From an uncultured Halioglobus sp. (GTDB taxonomy: Bacteria > Pseudomonadota > Gammaproteobacteria > Pseudomonadales > Halieaceae), in assembly GCA_905480565.1 (NCBI GenBank), contig CAJQQW010000361.1:1-6395 (forward strand): DNA of 6,395 nt. The letters are read 5' to 3'. This document shows, one piece after another, positions 6,287 through 6,395 of this stretch. The notes beneath the pieces were generated by a model. It worked only from the letters and a program-made list of their open reading frames with translations, ran no database searches and had not been told where the DNA came from. Both the position numbers and the translations under genes were made by a program. The number at the start of each line of letters is the position of its first letter. The first letter of the stretch is position 1.

Positions 6287-6395
6287 ATGCATCATCTACT
6301 CATATCCCTTTTAGCCATAGTGCTCAGCGCTTGCAGCAATAGTAGTAATGACAGCTCGCTTGGCCTTGTCTCGCTCAACGACGCTCCCGGACCTT
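6287..6395 (+). CDS. Putative lipoprotein, N-terminal fragment (3' end outside window)
   Basis: An open frame from ATG 6287-6289 runs to the right edge and gives 36 complete codons: MHHLLISLLAIVLSAC, then SNSSNDSSLGLVSLNDAPGP. The start has GGAG at 6278-6281 with 5 nt spacing. Residues 4-15 are hydrophobic and end in the lipobox LSAC with the acylated cysteine at position 16, so signal peptidase II processing is expected. Serine at +2 is not the aspartate inner-membrane retention signal, which suggests sorting to the outer membrane if rules like those of E. coli apply. The Ser/Asn-rich stretch after the cysteine is a typical flexible linker. The mature domain lies outside the window and cannot be assigned. 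The frame is short, but signal peptide, lipobox and ribosome binding site together make it convincing. Confidence 0.75.
   Translation, partial: MHHLLISLLAIVLSACSNSSNDSSLGLVSLNDAPGP

Overview
The window looks like chromosomal DNA of moderate GC content from a Gram-negative bacterium, most likely a gammaproteobacterium and perhaps a marine or environmental one. This rests on recognising protein families (YjgR/DUF853 ATPase, YpfJ-type zinc metallopeptidase, DUF3604, a lipoprotein signal peptide with an LSAC lipobox) and is an inference, because no rRNA or tRNA is present. I see no transposase, integrase, CRISPR array, phage gene, tRNA or plasmid function. The region reads as ordinary, densely packed chromosome.

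Layout from left to right: (1) 2-334 (+), the C-terminal end of a DUF3604 protein that begins outside the window. (2) 386-1429 (-), a luciferase-like flavin or F420-dependent monooxygenase, converging on the first gene. (3) 1724-2155 (-), a small four-helix DoxX-like membrane protein. (4) 2362-3825 (-), a YjgR/DUF853 HerA-like ATPase. (5) 3907-4806 (+), a membrane-anchored YpfJ-type neutral zinc metallopeptidase, divergent from the ATPase across 81 bp. (6) 4956-6017 (-), a Rossmann-fold NAD(P)H-dependent oxidoreductase of the amine-dehydrogenase/DapB-like group, starting with GTG. (7) 6287 to the right edge (+), the first 36 codons of a lipoprotein gene.

Functional links between the genes are weak. 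The three leftward genes from 3825 to 386 are separated by gaps of about 200-300 bp and need not form one operon. The LLM oxidoreductase and the Rossmann oxidoreductase both belong to families common in organisms with large catabolic repertoires, but nothing here fixes a substrate. The ATPase and metallopeptidase share a short divergent control region.

I did not find a convincing undescribed multi-gene system. The best unexplained signal is a cluster of mutually exclusive inverted repeats (GGCACTC/GAGTGCC, repeated at a 29-nt interval) inside the 5' end of the metallopeptidase gene. Next is a 13-bp palindrome just upstream of the lipoprotein start, with a degenerate 10/13 match at a similar distance upstream of the LLM gene.
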